DNA of 46,388 nt from Actinomycetales bacterium (GCA_007280395.1 QYQH01000032.1:1-46388); one strand, 5' to 3'; shown: positions 13,837-25,944, counted from the stretch's first letter. Numbers and translations: made by a program. The notes: generated by a model from the letters alone, not told the origin.

Positions 13837-14529
13837 ATGGCTAACGGCAAAACTATTCAATCCCAGGGCTCTGCGGTAAAAGGCATCCTCGGCAAGAAGC
13901 TTGGTATGACCCAAGTCTTCGATGCCAACAATAAAATTGTTCCAGTAACAGTTGTTGAAGCTGGTCCATGTGTTGTTACACAAATTCGCACAATCGAAAA
14001 CGATGGTTACACAGCTGTGCAACTAGCTTTCGGTGCAGTTGATCCTCGCAAAGTTACAAAGCCAGAAGCTGGCCACTTTGCAAAGGCTGGCGTAACTCCA
14101 CGTTCTGACGTTGCTGAACTTCGCACATCAGATACATCTACTTACACAGTCGGTCAAGAACTTCGCGCAGATGTATTTGCTGCTGGCGAGATAGTTGATG
14201 CAACTGGAACTTCACGCGGTAAAGGTTCTGCTGGTGTTATGAAGCGCCACGGATTCTCTGGTATCGGAGCATCACACGGTGTTGACCGTAAGCACCGGAT
14301 GCCAGGTTCAATCGGTAACCGAACAACACCAGGTCGCGTATTCCGCGGTAAGAAAATGATGGGTCGCATGGGTGTTGACACGATTACAACTCAAAATCTT
14401 CTTGTTCATTCAGTTGATGCCGAGAAATCACTCCTCCTAATCAAGGGTGCAATTCCTGGTCCAACTGGTTCAATCGTCTTCGTCCGTTCAGCGGCCAAGA
14501 TGGCAACTTCTGAAACGGCAGGTGCATAA
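13837..14529 (+). CDS. rplC: 50S ribosomal protein L3
   Basis: [14 protein letters not shown]...[23 protein letters not shown]. Confidence 0.97.
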   Translation: MANGKTIQSQGSAVKGILGKKLGMTQVFDANNKIVPVTVVEAGPCVVTQIRTIENDGYTAVQLAFGAVDPRKVTKPEAGHFAKAGVTPRSDVAELRTSDTSTYTVGQELRADVFAAGEIVDATGTSRGKGSAGVMKRHGFSGIGASHGVDRKHRMPGSIGNRTTPGRVFRGKKMMGRMGVDTITTQNLLVHSVDAEKSLLLIKGAIPGPTGSIVFVRSAAKMATSETAGA

Positions 14530-14533
14530 TCCC

Positions 14534-15214
14534 ATGTCTCTCAAAGTAGATATTAAGAGCGCAGCTGGAAAGGTGACTGGAAGCATTGATCTGCCTGCAG
14601 CAACTTTCGATGTGCAGACTAATGTCCCACTAATTCACCAAGTAGTTGTAGCGCAACTTGCTGCTGCACGCGCGGGCACTGCAAAGACAAAGAACCGCGG
14701 TGAAGTAAGTGGTACAGGTAAGAAGCCTTTCAAGCAGAAGGGCACAGGTCGCGCCCGTCAAGGTTCCGTCCGTGCACCTTTGCAACGTCACGGTGGAGTT
14801 TCACATGGACCAGTTCCACGTTCATATGATCAACGCACACCAAAGAAGATGATTGCTGCAGCGCTTAAGGGCGTTCTATCTGATCGTCAACGCGAAGATC
14901 GCATTCACGTAATTGATGCAATTGTTGATACATCTATTACAACTTCCACAAAGGGTGCAATTTCAGCAGTTCGCCAATTCTCAGATCGTAAGAATGTTCT
15001 AGTTGTTCTTGCTCGCACCGAAGATACAGCTTGGCGTTCACTTCGTAACGCAGATGACATGCACCTAATCGTGAATGATCAACTAAATGCTTACGACGTT
15101 CTAGTTAGTGATGACATTGTTTTCACGGAAACTGCGATTCGCGAATTTATTACTGGATCTAATAAGCCAGCAACAGCTGTTGCCCGAGAGAGCGAAATTG
15201 AGGTCTCAGCATGA
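14534..15214 (+). CDS. rplD: 50S ribosomal protein L4
   Basis: [21 protein letters not shown]...[37 protein letters not shown] at 14534 preferred over track start 14447. Confidence 0.97.
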   Translation: MSLKVDIKSAAGKVTGSIDLPAATFDVQTNVPLIHQVVVAQLAAARAGTAKTKNRGEVSGTGKKPFKQKGTGRARQGSVRAPLQRHGGVSHGPVPRSYDQRTPKKMIAAALKGVLSDRQREDRIHVIDAIVDTSITTSTKGAISAVRQFSDRKNVLVVLARTEDTAWRSLRNADDMHLIVNDQLNAYDVLVSDDIVFTETAIREFITGSNKPATAVARESEIEVSA

Positions 15215-15504
15215 AGGACTACCGCGAGATTCTCCTAGCACCTGTTGTCTCTGAAAAGTCTTACGGACTTTTGGATGAGAACAAGTACACATTCTTAGTT
15301 GATCCACGTGCTAACAAGACTGAAATCAAGATTGCAGTCGAGAAAGTATTTGGAGTAAAAGTTCTGAGCGTAAACACCATGAACCGCGAAGGTAAGCGCA
15401 AGCGCACCAAGGTTGGTTTTGGAAAACGCAATGATACAAAGCGTGCGATCGTGCACGTTGCCGCCGGTGACCGCATCGACATCTTCGGAGGTCCAGTTTC
15501 CTAA
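15211..15504 (+). CDS. rplW: 50S ribosomal protein L23
   Basis: [55 protein letters not shown] overlap with rplD. Confidence 0.97.
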   Translation: MKDYREILLAPVVSEKSYGLLDENKYTFLVDPRANKTEIKIAVEKVFGVKVLSVNTMNREGKRKRTKVGFGKRNDTKRAIVHVAAGDRIDIFGGPVS

Positions 15505-15541
15505 GGGGACTGGATTAGAAGAAGAAGAGGACTGATAAAAA

Positions 15542-16375
15542 ATGGCACTTCGTAAACTCAAGCCGACCACTCCTGGTCAACGCGGCGCAAGCGTTCCTGA
15601 TTTTAAAGAGATCACACGCACAACTCCTGAGAAGTCATTGGTTCGCCCAATTCACTCAAAGGGTGGACGTAACGCAAGTGGAAAGATCACAACTCGTCAC
15701 CAAGGTGGCGGACACAAGCGCGCTTACCGTCTAATCGATTTCCTACGTAACGATAAAGATGGCATCCCAGCAAAGGTTGCTCATATCGAATACGACCCAA
15801 ACCGCACAGCTCGTATTGCGCTTCTGCATTACGCAGATGGCGAGAAGCGTTACATCATTGCCCCAAATAAGTTGATCCAAGGCGATGCGATCGAAAATGG
15901 TCCAGCAGCAGATATCAAGCCTGGAAATAACTTGCCACTTCGTAATATTCCAGTTGGAACAATGATTCACGCAATTGAACTTCGCCCAGGTGGCGGAGCA
16001 AAGATTGCTCGTTCTGCAGGCGCATCAGTTCAACTTGCTGCTAAAGAAGGTCCATATGCACAATTGCGTATGCCATCTGGAGAAATTCGCAACGTTGATG
16101 TTCGTTGCCGCGCAACTGTTGGTGAAGTTGGAAACGCAGAACAATCGAATATTAATTATGGAAAAGCAGGCCGTAAGCGTTGGCTCGGAATTCGCCCAAC
16201 GGTTCGCGGTGTTGTTATGAACCCTGTTGACCACCCACACGGTGGTGGTGAAGGTAAAACTTCTGGTGGACGTCACCCAGTTTCACCTTGGGGTCAGCCG
16301 GAAGGCCGAACTCGCAAGAAAAAAACGAGTGACCAAATGATTGTCCGCCGTCGCAAGTCGAACAAGAAACGATAA
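15542..16375 (+). CDS. rplB: 50S ribosomal protein L2
   Basis: [15 protein letters not shown]...[42 protein letters not shown]. Confidence 0.98.
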   Translation: MALRKLKPTTPGQRGASVPDFKEITRTTPEKSLVRPIHSKGGRNASGKITTRHQGGGHKRAYRLIDFLRNDKDGIPAKVAHIEYDPNRTARIALLHYADGEKRYIIAPNKLIQGDAIENGPAADIKPGNNLPLRNIPVGTMIHAIELRPGGGAKIARSAGASVQLAAKEGPYAQLRMPSGEIRNVDVRCRATVGEVGNAEQSNINYGKAGRKRWLGIRPTVRGVVMNPVDHPHGGGEGKTSGGRHPVSPWGQPEGRTRKKKTSDQMIVRRRKSNKKR

Positions 16376-16387
16376 GGAGCCTTACAA

Positions 16388-16669
16388 ATGCCACGTAGTT
16401 TAAAAAAGGGTCCATTCGTGGACGGTCACCTTGTGAAGAAGGTGGATGCTCAGAATGCAGCGAATACCAAGAACGTTATTAAGACTTGGTCACGCCGCTC
16501 AATGATCACTCCTTCAATGATTGGTCACACCATCGCAGTACATGATGGTCGCAAGCACGTTCCAGTTTTCATTACAGATGCCATGATCGGTCACAAGCTC
16601 GGTGAATTTTCACCAACTCGTACCTTCAGAGGACACGTTAAGACGGATGCGAGGGCTGCTCGTGGCTAA
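16388..16669 (+). CDS. rpsS: 30S ribosomal protein S19
   Basis: [19 protein letters not shown]...[51 protein letters not shown]. Confidence 0.98.
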   Translation: MPRSLKKGPFVDGHLVKKVDAQNAANTKNVIKTWSRRSMITPSMIGHTIAVHDGRKHVPVFITDAMIGHKLGEFSPTRTFRGHVKTDARAARG

Positions 16670-17234
16670 AACTGCTAATACGGATGCTTTCGTTGCGCGC
16701 GCGGTTCTTCGCGAAACCCGTACAACTCCACAGAAGGCACGTCGCGTTGTGAACATCGTTCGCGGTGAACGCGCAGACACTGCTCTAACAACTTTAAAGT
16801 TTGCTAACCAGGAAATCGCTGGCGAGCTTTACACACTTCTTGCATCAGCTGTTGCAAATGCAAAGCAGAAGAATCCATCACTACGTGATGCTTCAGAACT
16901 TTGGGTTGCAGAAGCGCTAGTTGACGAAGGTTTCACTTTGAAGCGTTTTCGTCCACGTGCACAAGGTCGCGGATTCACAATTCGCAAGCGCACATCAACA
17001 ATCACTTTTGTAGTTTCAGATGATCGCAATTACCGATCAAATGGAACACGCAAAGTTGTAAAGCATGCTCCTGTTGTTGAAAAAGTTGTTAAGGAAGCTG
17101 CAGTAGTTGCAACAGAGCTTCCAGCTCCAGCAGTTGCTAAGAAAGCAGCAGCCAAAAAGGCTCCTGCAAAGAGAGCCCCTGCTAAAAAAGCAATTTCTGA
17201 AGTCCAAACAGCTAACGAAGGGAAGGCCGAATAA
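16662..17234 (+). CDS. rplV: 50S ribosomal protein L22 with Ala/Lys/Pro-rich C-terminal tail
   Basis: L22 core [31 protein letters not shown] plus tail [22 protein letters not shown] at 16662 overlaps rpsS end by 8 nt and is preferred over track start 16602. Confidence 0.95.
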   Translation: MAKTANTDAFVARAVLRETRTTPQKARRVVNIVRGERADTALTTLKFANQEIAGELYTLLASAVANAKQKNPSLRDASELWVAEALVDEGFTLKRFRPRAQGRGFTIRKRTSTITFVVSDDRNYRSNGTRKVVKHAPVVEKVVKEAAVVATELPAPAVAKKAAAKKAPAKRAPAKKAISEVQTANEGKAE

Positions 17235-18056
17235 ATGGGTCAAAAAGTAAATCCACACGGCTTTCGCCTTGGTATCACAACTGAATTCAAATCACGTTGG
17301 TATGCCGAAAAGTTATATAAGGATTATATAAAAGAAGATATTGAAATCCGTCGCACAATGTCTAAGGGCATGGAGCGCGCTGGTGTTTCACATATCGAAA
17401 TCGAACGTACTCGTGAACGCGTACGTATCGATCTACATACTGCTCGTCCGGGAATTGTTATCGGCCGTCGTGGTACTGAAGCCGACAAGATTCGCGAGAA
17501 ACTTGAGAAGTTAACTGGCAAGCAAGTACAACTAAATATTCTTGAAGTTAAGAATCCAGAGATAAATGCTCAACTAGTTGCGCAAGGAATTGCAGAACAA
17601 CTAGCAGCGCGTGTTTCTTTCCGTCGTGCGATGCGTAAGTCAATGCAGACCGCGCTAAAAGCTGGCGCTCAAGGTATTCGTGTTCAATGTGGTGGACGTC
17701 TTGGTGGCGCAGAAATGTCTCGCTCAGAGTTTTACCGCGAAGGTCGCGTACCTCTTCACACACTTCGCGCAGATATCGATTACGGATTCTACGAAGCACA
17801 TACGACTTTCGGTCGTTTGGGTGTAAAGGTTTGGATCTATAAGGGCGAAGTTATTGAATCTCGCGCAGAACGCGCAGCATCTGCACTTGCAGCGGCTCGG
17901 GCACCAAAACCATCTCGCGGTGGTTCACGTGCACCTCGCGCACCTCGCGGTGAAGTAACTACTTCAACCGTTGAATCTCGCGCTGCAGAAGCCGCAACTC
18001 CTGTCGCAACAGCTCCAGTAGTGGCAGAAGCTCCGGCAGAAGGAGGCGAGGCTTAA
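17235..18056 (+). CDS. rpsC: 30S ribosomal protein S3
   Basis: [26 protein letters not shown]...[36 protein letters not shown]. Confidence 0.98.
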   Translation: MGQKVNPHGFRLGITTEFKSRWYAEKLYKDYIKEDIEIRRTMSKGMERAGVSHIEIERTRERVRIDLHTARPGIVIGRRGTEADKIREKLEKLTGKQVQLNILEVKNPEINAQLVAQGIAEQLAARVSFRRAMRKSMQTALKAGAQGIRVQCGGRLGGAEMSRSEFYREGRVPLHTLRADIDYGFYEAHTTFGRLGVKVWIYKGEVIESRAERAASALAAARAPKPSRGGSRAPRAPRGEVTTSTVESRAAEAATPVATAPVVAEAPAEGGEA

Positions 18057-18058
18057 AA

Positions 18059-18472
18059 ATGTTAATTCCACGCAAAGTTAAGCACCGTAAGCAACACCAC
18101 CCAAAGCGCGGTGGCAAGTCAAAGGGCGGAACTGTTGTTGCATTTGGCGACTTCGGTATTCAAGCTTTAGAACCTGCTTACGTAACTAACCGCCAAATTG
18201 AAGCTGCACGTATTGCTATGACTCGTCATATCAAGCGCGGTGGAAAAGTTTGGATAAACATTTACCCAGATCGTCCACTTACAAAGAAGCCAGCTGAAAC
18301 TCGTATGGGTTCCGGTAAAGGTTCTCCAGAGTGGTGGATTGCAAATGTAAAGCCAGGTCGCGTTATGTTTGAAATCTCTGGTGTAACTGAAGATATCGCT
18401 ACCGAGGCAATGACTCGTGCGATTCACAAGCTTCCAATGAAGTGCCGAGTAGTTCGTCGTGAGGAGTTCTAA
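18059..18472 (+). CDS. rplP: 50S ribosomal protein L16
   Basis: [37 protein letters not shown]. Confidence 0.98.
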   Translation: MLIPRKVKHRKQHHPKRGGKSKGGTVVAFGDFGIQALEPAYVTNRQIEAARIAMTRHIKRGGKVWINIYPDRPLTKKPAETRMGSGKGSPEWWIANVKPGRVMFEISGVTEDIATEAMTRAIHKLPMKCRVVRREEF

Positions 18473-18690
18473 TGGCAAATATCGTTACAACTGAAGAGCT
18501 ACGTGCTCTTGCGAGCGAAGAACTTGCTACTAAGTTGCGTGAATCTAAGGAAGAACTTTTCAACCTTCGATTCCAAGCAGCTACCGGCCAACTCGAGAGC
18601 CACGGTCGTCTGACTGCGGTTCGTAAAGAAATTGCGCGGATTTACACAATCTTGCGTGAACGTGAATTAGGAATTGGAGGCGCAGCATGA
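18472..18690 (+). CDS. rpmC: 50S ribosomal protein L29
   Basis: [49 protein letters not shown]. Confidence 0.96.
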   Translation: MANIVTTEELRALASEELATKLRESKEELFNLRFQAATGQLESHGRLTAVRKEIARIYTILRERELGIGGAA

Positions 18691-18971
18691 CATCTTCAAA
18701 TATTTCCAATACTGAAGAAGCTCGTGGCTTCCGTAAGACTCGCGAAGGCATCGTAACTTCAGACAAGATGGATAAGACTGTCGTTGTTGAAATTAAGAAT
18801 CAGGTCAAGCATGCCATGTACTCAAAGGTTATGACTCGTACTCATAAGTTGAAGGCACATGACGAGAACAACAGCGCCGGAATTGGCGATCGCGTTCTCT
18901 TGATGGAGACACGTCCGCTATCTGCTACAAAGCGTTGGCGCGTTGTTGAAATTATTGAGAAGGCTAAGTAA
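18687..18971 (+). CDS. rpsQ: 30S ribosomal protein S17
   Basis: [69 protein letters not shown]. Confidence 0.97.
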   Translation: MTSSNISNTEEARGFRKTREGIVTSDKMDKTVVVEIKNQVKHAMYSKVMTRTHKLKAHDENNSAGIGDRVLLMETRPLSATKRWRVVEIIEKAK

Positions 18972-18985
18972 GGGGAGACTGAAAA

Positions 18986-19354
18986 ATGATTCAACAAGAA
19001 TCCAGACTTCGAGTCGCGGATAACACCGGTGCAAAGGAACTCCTTTGTATTCGTGTTCTCGGTGGTTCCTCACGACGCTACGCCGGAATCGGCGACATCA
19101 TTGTTTGCACTGTTAAAGATGCAATCCCAGGCGGTCAAGTAAAGAAGGGTGAGGTCGTAAAGGCCGTCATCGTTCGTACCGTTAAAGAGAATCGTCGTCC
19201 AGATGGTTCATATATCAAGTTTGATGAGAATGCAGCAGTCATCCTAAAAGCGGATGGCGAACCACGCGGCACTCGTATCTTCGGACCAGTTGCTCGCGAA
19301 CTTCGCGACAAGAAGTTCATGAAGATTATTTCCCTTGCTCCGGAGGTGCTATAA
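18986..19354 (+). CDS. rplN: 50S ribosomal protein L14
   Basis: [37 protein letters not shown]. Confidence 0.98.
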   Translation: MIQQESRLRVADNTGAKELLCIRVLGGSSRRYAGIGDIIVCTVKDAIPGGQVKKGEVVKAVIVRTVKENRRPDGSYIKFDENAAVILKADGEPRGTRIFGPVARELRDKKFMKIISLAPEVL

Positions 19355-19357
19355 AAA

Positions 19358-19684
19358 ATGGCAAAGCTTTTGAAACTTAAGAAGGGCGATGAAGTCCTTG
19401 TTATTGCCGGGAAAGATAGAGGCGTAACTGGAAAGATTCTTGAAGTAGACAAGGCGAAATCTCGCGTTCTTGTCGAAGGTGTTGCTCGCGTAAAGCGCCA
19501 CACCCAAGAGACAACCAGCGAACGCGGCGTAAAAGTTGGCGGAATCCTAACCGTTGAATCAGCAATCCACATTTCAAATGTGATGTTGGTTGATGGCGAT
19601 GGAAAAGCAACTCGCAGCGGTTCTCGCAAAGATGAAAATGGCAAGAATATTCGCATCTCTCGCCGCACAGGAAAGGATCTGTAA
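19358..19684 (+). CDS. rplX: 50S ribosomal protein L24
   Basis: [42 protein letters not shown]. Confidence 0.97.
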   Translation: MAKLLKLKKGDEVLVIAGKDRGVTGKILEVDKAKSRVLVEGVARVKRHTQETTSERGVKVGGILTVESAIHISNVMLVDGDGKATRSGSRKDENGKNIRISRRTGKDL

Positions 19685-20241
19685 TGAGTACTTCTACTGC
19701 ACCTCGTCTAAAGACGCGCTATGCAACAGAGATCAAGCCAGCTCTAAAAACTAAGTTTGCTTACAAGAATGTAATGCAGATTCCAACCCTCACAAAGGTA
19801 ATTGTGAATATGGGTGTTGGTGAAGCAGCTCGTGATTCAAAGCTAATCGAAGGCGCAATCCGTGACATCACAATCATCACAGGACAGAAGCCACAAGTTA
19901 CTAAGTCACGTAAATCAATTGCTCAGTTCAAGTTGCGTGAAGGTATGCCAATTGGCTGCCACGTAACACTTCGCAATGATCGTATGTGGGAGTTCACAGA
20001 TCGTCTGCTATCGATCGCACTTCCTCGTATTCGCGACTTCCGCGGTTTATCTCCAAAGCAATTTGATGGAAATGGAAACTACACATTCGGTCTTACCGAA
20101 CAGAACGTTTTCCCAGAAATCGAACAGGACAAGATCGATCGCACCCGCGGTATGGATATCACTTTCGTAACTACTGCCAAGAATGATGAAGAGGGTCGCG
20201 AATTACTTCGTGCACTCGGCTTCCCATTCAAGGAAAACTAA
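19684..20241 (+). CDS. rplE: 50S ribosomal protein L5
   Basis: [71 protein letters not shown]. Confidence 0.98.
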   Translation: MSTSTAPRLKTRYATEIKPALKTKFAYKNVMQIPTLTKVIVNMGVGEAARDSKLIEGAIRDITIITGQKPQVTKSRKSIAQFKLREGMPIGCHVTLRNDRMWEFTDRLLSIALPRIRDFRGLSPKQFDGNGNYTFGLTEQNVFPEIEQDKIDRTRGMDITFVTTAKNDEEGRELLRALGFPFKEN

Positions 20242-20253
20242 GAGAGGCGCCAA

Positions 20254-20439
20254 ATGGCAAAGACATCACTTAAGGTCAAAGCAGCACGCAAACCTAAGTT
20301 CAAGGTGCGCGGCTACACACGTTGCCAACGTTGTGGACGTCCTCACGCGGTCTACCAAAAATTTGGTATCTGCCGTATCTGTTTCCGCGAAATGGCACAC
20401 CGTGGCGAACTTCCAGGCATTACTAAGGCTTCTTGGTAA
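20254..20439 (+). CDS. rpsZ: 30S ribosomal protein S14 type Z (zinc-binding)
   Basis: 61 aa [61 protein letters not shown] with two CxxC pairs. Confidence 0.97.
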   Translation: MAKTSLKVKAARKPKFKVRGYTRCQRCGRPHAVYQKFGICRICFREMAHRGELPGITKASW

Positions 20440-20559
20440 GTGACTGGTAAGGCATAAGCAATACATCCAATTTTTTATCCCAACTAGTAACTACGGGACA
20501 GGTCCACTCCTTAAATTAAGGAATCCGGAAACCGGCTCGAGAAAGGCCAGAGGCCAAGA

Positions 20560-20964
20560 ATGACAATGACAGATCCGATCGCGGACATGCTTGCACGTCT
20601 GCGCAATGCGAACTCTGCCTACCACCAAGAGGTATCAATGCCCTCTTCTTCGGTAAAGGTTCGTATTGCAGAAATCCTTAAGCAAGAGGGTTTCATCGCA
20701 GGCTTTAAGGTAGAGAATTCAGCTACTGGTTTTGGAAAGACGCTAACAATCGATTTGAAGTTCGGTGCAAACCGCGAACGTTCAATTGCTGGTCTGCGTC
20801 GGGTTTCTAAGCCAGGTTTACGTGTTTACGCAAAGTCAACAGCGCTTCCTAAAGTGCTTGGTGGACTAGGCGTTGCAATCATCTCCACTTCATCAGGTCT
20901 TCTAACTGATAAAGCGGCTAACAAGCAAGGTGTAGGCGGAGAAGTTCTCGCCTACGTGTGGTGA
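20560..20964 (+). CDS. rpsH: 30S ribosomal protein S8
   Basis: [45 protein letters not shown]. Confidence 0.98.
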   Translation: MTMTDPIADMLARLRNANSAYHQEVSMPSSSVKVRIAEILKQEGFIAGFKVENSATGFGKTLTIDLKFGANRERSIAGLRRVSKPGLRVYAKSTALPKVLGGLGVAIISTSSGLLTDKAANKQGVGGEVLAYVW

Positions 20965-20969
20965 TCTAA

Positions 20970-21509
20970 ATGTCACGTATCGGTCGTAGCCCAATCACAG
21001 TTCCATCTGGCGTTGAAGTTTTAATCGCTGGTTCATCAGTAACAGTTAAGGGACCTAAGGGTTCATTAACTCATGTTATGGCAGAACCAATTGCAATTTC
21101 CCAAGAAGGAACAACACTTACTCTTACTCGCCCTGATGATGGACGTTCAGCTCGTTCACTTCACGGCCTATCACGCACTTTGGTTTCAAACTTAATCGAA
21201 GGCGTTACAAATGGTTATTCCAAGTCAATCACCATTGTTGGTGTTGGTTATCGCGTTGCTGAAAAGGGTAAGGGACTTGAGTTCCAACTCGGTTACAGCC
21301 ACTCAATCGATTTCCCAGCTCCAGAAGGAATTACATTCAAAGTTGAATCACCAACTCGTTTCCATATCTCTGGAATCGATAAGCAGTTAGTTGGAGAAGT
21401 AACTGCAAAGATTCAAAAGCTTCGCAAATCTGATCCTTATAAGGGTAAGGGTCTGCATTTGGATGGACAACGTATCCGCCGCAAGCAAGGAAAGACAGGT
21501 AAGAAGTAA
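20970..21509 (+). CDS. rplF: 50S ribosomal protein L6
   Basis: [17 protein letters not shown]...[26 protein letters not shown]. Confidence 0.98.
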   Translation: MSRIGRSPITVPSGVEVLIAGSSVTVKGPKGSLTHVMAEPIAISQEGTTLTLTRPDDGRSARSLHGLSRTLVSNLIEGVTNGYSKSITIVGVGYRVAEKGKGLEFQLGYSHSIDFPAPEGITFKVESPTRFHISGIDKQLVGEVTAKIQKLRKSDPYKGKGLHLDGQRIRRKQGKTGKK

Positions 21510-21889
21510 TGGCAATCGGTGTAAAAGTCGCTAAGGGCTCCTCTCAGAAGGCACGCGCCCGTCGTCACTTCCGTGTTCGCAAGAAGATTGCTGGCACAAC
21601 TGCTCGTCCACGTCTTGTGGTCTCACGTTCTACTCGCCATCTCTTCGTGCAGATTGTTGATGATTCAATTGGTCAAACAATTGTCTCTGCATCAACCATG
21701 GAAGATGCGCTACGCAAAGATTCTTCAAGTGATAAGTCTGCAAAGGCGAAAATTCTTGGGCAATTAATTGCAGAACGTGCTAAAGAAAAAGCAATTACTA
21801 CAGTGGTCTTTGACCGCGGTGGAAATAAATACCACGGTCGTGTAGCTGCTCTTGCAGATGCTGCGCGCGCTAGCGGATTGGAATTCTAA
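21509..21889 (+). CDS. rplR: 50S ribosomal protein L18
   Basis: [37 protein letters not shown]. Confidence 0.97.
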   Translation: MAIGVKVAKGSSQKARARRHFRVRKKIAGTTARPRLVVSRSTRHLFVQIVDDSIGQTIVSASTMEDALRKDSSSDKSAKAKILGQLIAERAKEKAITTVVFDRGGNKYHGRVAALADAARASGLEF

Positions 21890-22530
21890 TGGCCACTACT
21901 CCTACTACTTCAGATACTTCACGCGATCCACGCGCTGGCGGCAAAGGCCAGGGTGGTCAAGGCGGAGGTCGCCCGGAACGTCGCGGTCGCGATGGTGGAC
22001 CAGAGAAAGAGAAGTCTCCTTACACAGAACGCGTTGTATTCATCAACCGCGTATCAAAGGTTGTAAAGGGTGGACGTCGTTTCTCATTCACAGCGCTTGT
22101 CGTTGTTGGTGACCAGAATGGAACTGTTGGAATCGGTTATGGAAAAGCAAAAGAAGTTCCACAAGCGATTGCAAAGGCCGTTGAAGAAGCGAAGAAATCA
22201 TTCTTTAAAGTCCCTCGTCTTTACGGAACAATTCCACATCCTGTTCAAGGTGAGAAAGCTGCCGGCGTAGTTCTACTTCGTCCAGCATCTCCCGGAACTG
22301 GAGTTATCGCGGGCGGACCAGTTCGTGCCGTATTGGAATGTGCCGGAATTACAGATGTTCTTACCAAGTCACTTGGATCAAATAATCCAATCAACATGGT
22401 TCATGCAACTGTTGTAGCGCTAAAAGCTTTGGAACATCCAAATGCAATTGCTGCACGACGTGGCCGTCCATTAGAAGATGTTGCACCAGCAGCAATTGCT
22501 CGTGCCGTAGCAGCATCGGTAGGTGCATAA
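21889..22530 (+). CDS. rpsE: 30S ribosomal protein S5
   Basis: [48 protein letters not shown]. Confidence 0.98.
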   Translation: MATTPTTSDTSRDPRAGGKGQGGQGGGRPERRGRDGGPEKEKSPYTERVVFINRVSKVVKGGRRFSFTALVVVGDQNGTVGIGYGKAKEVPQAIAKAVEEAKKSFFKVPRLYGTIPHPVQGEKAAGVVLLRPASPGTGVIAGGPVRAVLECAGITDVLTKSLGSNNPINMVHATVVALKALEHPNAIAARRGRPLEDVAPAAIARAVAASVGA

Positions 22531-22712
22531 TGCCTCGTTTAAAAGTTACGCAATTACGTTCAAAGGTTGGCGGTCGTCCAGAACACCGCGAAACTTTGCG
22601 TTCACTAGGTCTAAAAAGAATCGGTGATGTTGTGGTTAAGGAAGATCGTCCGGAAATTCGCGGAATGGTCGTTGCTGTTCGCCACCTCGTCAAGGTTGAG
22701 GAGGTTGAATAA
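22530..22712 (+). CDS. rpmD: 50S ribosomal protein L30
   Basis: 60 aa [60 protein letters not shown]. Confidence 0.97.
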   Translation: MPRLKVTQLRSKVGGRPEHRETLRSLGLKRIGDVVVKEDRPEIRGMVVAVRHLVKVEEVE

Positions 22713-22714
22713 CA

Positions 22715-23155
22715 ATGGTGCTTAAAGTCCATCATCTTCGCCCAGCTCCAGGAGCTAAGAAGTCACGTACTCGTAAGGGTCGCGGAGAAGCTTCAAAGGG
22801 TAAGACTGCAGGTCGCGGTGGTAAAGGAACACGTGCCCGTAACAAGGTTCGTGCCGGTTTCGAAGGTGGTCAACTACCTCTCGTAATGCGCCTTCCAAAA
22901 CTTCGTGGTTTCAAAAACCCAGAGCGCACTGAATATCAGCCAGTAAACGTTTCAACAATCAATGCACTCTATCCAAAGGGTGGCGCTGTCACTGTTGCGG
23001 ATCTAATTGCAAAGGGCGCTGTTCGTGATGGCTATCCAATTAAGGTTCTAGGCAATGGCGAAATTTCAGTGAAGGTAACTGTCGAGGCGCATGCCTTTTC
23101 ATCATCAGCATCTGAGAAGATTGCCGCTGCTGGCGGATCAGCAAAGAAACTCTAA
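22715..23155 (+). CDS. rplO: 50S ribosomal protein L15
   Basis: [59 protein letters not shown]. Confidence 0.97.
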   Translation: MVLKVHHLRPAPGAKKSRTRKGRGEASKGKTAGRGGKGTRARNKVRAGFEGGQLPLVMRLPKLRGFKNPERTEYQPVNVSTINALYPKGGAVTVADLIAKGAVRDGYPIKVLGNGEISVKVTVEAHAFSSSASEKIAAAGGSAKKL

Positions 23156-23192
23156 ATCCAAAAAGATTTAATTTAGTTAGAAGGAGAAGATC

Positions 23193-24488
23193 GTGCTCTC
23201 AGCATTTGGTAAGGCGTTTAAGACGCCAGATCTGCGTAGAAAGATCTTCTTTACTCTTGCCATCATGGGCTTGTTTCGTTTTGGTTCGATTGTTCCAACA
23301 CCAGGAGTTTCTTATAAGAATGTTCAGACTTGTTTAGATCAAGCCAATAACGGCGGTCTCTTCGGTCTGATCAACTTATTCTCTGGTGGAGCACTTCTTC
23401 ACTTATCTGTCTTCGCTCTTGGCATCATGCCTTACATCACGAGCTCGATTATCGTTCAACTTTTGACTGTAGTAATTCCACGTTTCGAAGCACTTAAGGC
23501 TGAGGGACAATCTGGAACAGCAACGCTTACTCAATACACACGTTACTTAACTGTAGGACTCTCTATTTTGCAATCAACTGGTTTAATCGCAGTAGCAAGA
23601 ACTCCAGGACGTTTATTTAATGGTTGTTCTTACCCAATCATCCCAGACACAACATGGCCACGTATTATGACAATGGTCTTCGTTATGACTGCTGGTACCG
23701 CGGTAATTATGTGGCTTGGTGAATTAATTACTGACCGCGGTGTTGGTAACGGTATGTCAATCCTAATCTTTACATCAATTGCAGCCCAATTCCCAACTCA
23801 ACTCTGGTCAATCAAACTTCAAAAGGGTTTGTTTGCATTTATATTCGTAACAGCAGTCGGAGTTCTAGTAGTTGCAGCAGTTGTATTCGTAGAACAAGCA
23901 CAACGTCGAATTCCAGTTCAATATGCAAAGCGTCAAGTTGGTCGCCAGTCATACGGCGGAACCAGCACATACATTCCTATTAAGGTGAATCAAGCTGGCG
24001 TTATTCCAGTTATTTTCGCCTCTTCACTTCTCTATATCCCATCTTTGATTGTGAACTTCTCTGGAAGCTCTGCGAAGTGGGCTGTTTGGATTCAACAGAA
24101 TCTTGTCAAAGGCGATCACCCAATTTACATAATCGCTTATTCAGCGATGATTATTTTCTTTACATATTTCTATGTTGCAATAACCTTCAATCCAGATGAA
24201 GTTGCAGAAAATATGAAGAAGTACGGTGGCTTTATTCCAGGTATTCGTGCTGGGCGTCCAACATCAGAGTATTTGCAATATGTTCTCTCTCGCATTACAG
24301 CGCCAGGTGCTCTCTACCTTGCCTTAATTGCGATTATTCCAATCGGTGCGCTGATCTTGTTCAACGCAACTGGAAACTTCCCATTCGGCGGAACTGCAAT
24401 CTTGATTGTGGTTGGCGTTGGTCTTGATACTGCAAAGCAGATTGAGTCACAGCTACAACAACGTTCATACGAGGGATTCCTTAAGTAA
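23193..24488 (+). CDS. secY: Preprotein translocase subunit SecY
   Basis: 431 aa multi-TM protein; IPTPGV, GGALLHLSVFALGIMPYITSSIIVQLL, MFVM/GNGMSILIF. Confidence 0.97.
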   Translation: MLSAFGKAFKTPDLRRKIFFTLAIMGLFRFGSIVPTPGVSYKNVQTCLDQANNGGLFGLINLFSGGALLHLSVFALGIMPYITSSIIVQLLTVVIPRFEALKAEGQSGTATLTQYTRYLTVGLSILQSTGLIAVARTPGRLFNGCSYPIIPDTTWPRIMTMVFVMTAGTAVIMWLGELITDRGVGNGMSILIFTSIAAQFPTQLWSIKLQKGLFAFIFVTAVGVLVVAAVVFVEQAQRRIPVQYAKRQVGRQSYGGTSTYIPIKVNQAGVIPVIFASSLLYIPSLIVNFSGSSAKWAVWIQQNLVKGDHPIYIIAYSAMIIFFTYFYVAITFNPDEVAENMKKYGGFIPGIRAGRPTSEYLQYVLSRITAPGALYLALIAIIPIGALILFNATGNFPFGGTAILIVVGVGLDTAKQIESQLQQRSYEGFLK

Positions 24489-25129
24489 TGCGCTTAATCC
24501 TGGTAGGTCCACCAGGTGCGGGCAAAGGAACACAAGCAGTTCAACTCTCGCATCATTTTTCAATTCCTCATATCTCAACTGGAGATATCTTTCGCCTCAA
24601 CATAAAGGGTGAAACAAAACTTGGCTTACTTGCTAAATCTTTTATGGATGCCGGAAATCTTGTTCCTGACTCTGTAACAAATGACATGGTCGCAGATCGC
24701 TTAACTCATGATGATGCAAAGAGTGGATTTCTTCTTGATGGCTATCCAAGAAATATTGAACAGGCGGATTTCCTAAAGGGTGTTTTAGAAAAAGCTGGTA
24801 CTCCTTTAGATGCGGTACTTGAATTTAAATTAGAGAGCGCCGAAATCATTAAGCGTTTATCCGGCCGCAGAGTTTGTCGTGACTGTGGGGCTAATTCACA
24901 TACGATTTTCAATCCGCCAAAAGTTTCTGGTGTCTGTGATGAATGTGGTGGCGAGCTTTATCACCGCAAGGATGATGATGAAGATGTTATTACTCACCGG
25001 CTAGAGGTTTACGCTGAACAGACTGAGCCGATCATTAGTTATTACCAGAGCACTGAATTACTTAAAACTATTTCTGCTGTCGGTGAAGTTTCTGAGATCG
25101 CAGCCCGCGCAATCGCAGCCCTTAAGTAG
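24488..25129 (+). CDS. adk: Adenylate kinase (zinc-finger LID type)
   Basis: MRLILVGPPGAGKGTQAVQL, DGYPRN, LID CRDCGANSHTIFNPPKVSGVCDECG. Confidence 0.97.
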   Translation: MRLILVGPPGAGKGTQAVQLSHHFSIPHISTGDIFRLNIKGETKLGLLAKSFMDAGNLVPDSVTNDMVADRLTHDDAKSGFLLDGYPRNIEQADFLKGVLEKAGTPLDAVLEFKLESAEIIKRLSGRRVCRDCGANSHTIFNPPKVSGVCDECGGELYHRKDDDEDVITHRLEVYAEQTEPIISYYQSTELLKTISAVGEVSEIAARAIAALK

Positions 25130-25134
25130 CAACC

Positions 25135-25944
25135 ATGGCAATTCAAATTAAGACTCTCGATCAGTTAAAAGTTATGCGCAAGGCTGGGCTAGTTGTAGGG
25201 CAAACACTTGGGTTAATACGAGAAGCAATCGTGCCAGGAATAACAACAAATGATTTGAATCAAATTGCAATAAGGAATTTAGCTGCGAATAACGCCAAAT
25301 CGAACTTTCTAAATTACAACGGCTTTCCTGCGGTAATTTGCGCATCTATTAATGACGAAATCGTTCATGGAATTCCAAATAATCGTCCAATAGAAGATGG
25401 CGATATTGTTTCAATAGATTTTGGTGCAATTATTGATGGCTGGCATGGGGATGCAGCTTTCTCTGTCATTGCCGGAACCAAAAATTTAGATGATCAGAAA
25501 CTTCTTGATACCTGCGAAGAGTCAATGTGGCGGGGGATAGCTGCAGGAAAAGCCGGCGCAAATCTAACTGATATCTCATTTGCAATTGAAGATTACATTC
25601 GCTCCCAAGGTAAGTATGGAATTTTGCGTGAATATGGTGGTCATGGAATTGGCACTGAGATGCATCAAGAGCCGCATGTATTAAATTTTGGCGCCGCTGG
25701 AATGGGCCCGGAATTAAAACCAGGGATCGCACTTGCTATCGAGCCAATGATTACAAGAGGCTCATCTAAAACTAAAGTGTTGGCAGATGAGTGGACCGTT
25801 GTTTCACAAGATAGATCACGTGGTGCTCACTTCGAACATTCATTTGCAATCCTTGAAGATGGTAAGCCCTTCGTTTTAACCGCTATTGATGGTGGACGGG
25901 AAAAACTCGCCTCACTTGAGATTGAAATCTCTAATTTACTTTAA
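25135..25944 (+). CDS. map: Type I methionine aminopeptidase
   Basis: NYNGFPAVICASINDEIVHGIP, DGDIVSIDFGAIIDGWHGDAAFS, GGHGIGTEMHQEPHVLNFG. Confidence 0.96.
   Translation: MAIQIKTLDQLKVMRKAGLVVGQTLGLIREAIVPGITTNDLNQIAIRNLAANNAKSNFLNYNGFPAVICASINDEIVHGIPNNRPIEDGDIVSIDFGAIIDGWHGDAAFSVIAGTKNLDDQKLLDTCEESMWRGIAAGKAGANLTDISFAIEDYIRSQGKYGILREYGGHGIGTEMHQEPHVLNFGAAGMGPELKPGIALAIEPMITRGSSKTKVLADEWTVVSQDRSRGAHFEHSFAILEDGKPFVLTAIDGGREKLASLEIEISNLL

Noticed and set aside
19135-19668. 177-aa minus-strand ORF opposite rplN/rplX
   Set aside because: Antisense to two certain ribosomal protein genes; Ser/Arg-rich shadow translation.
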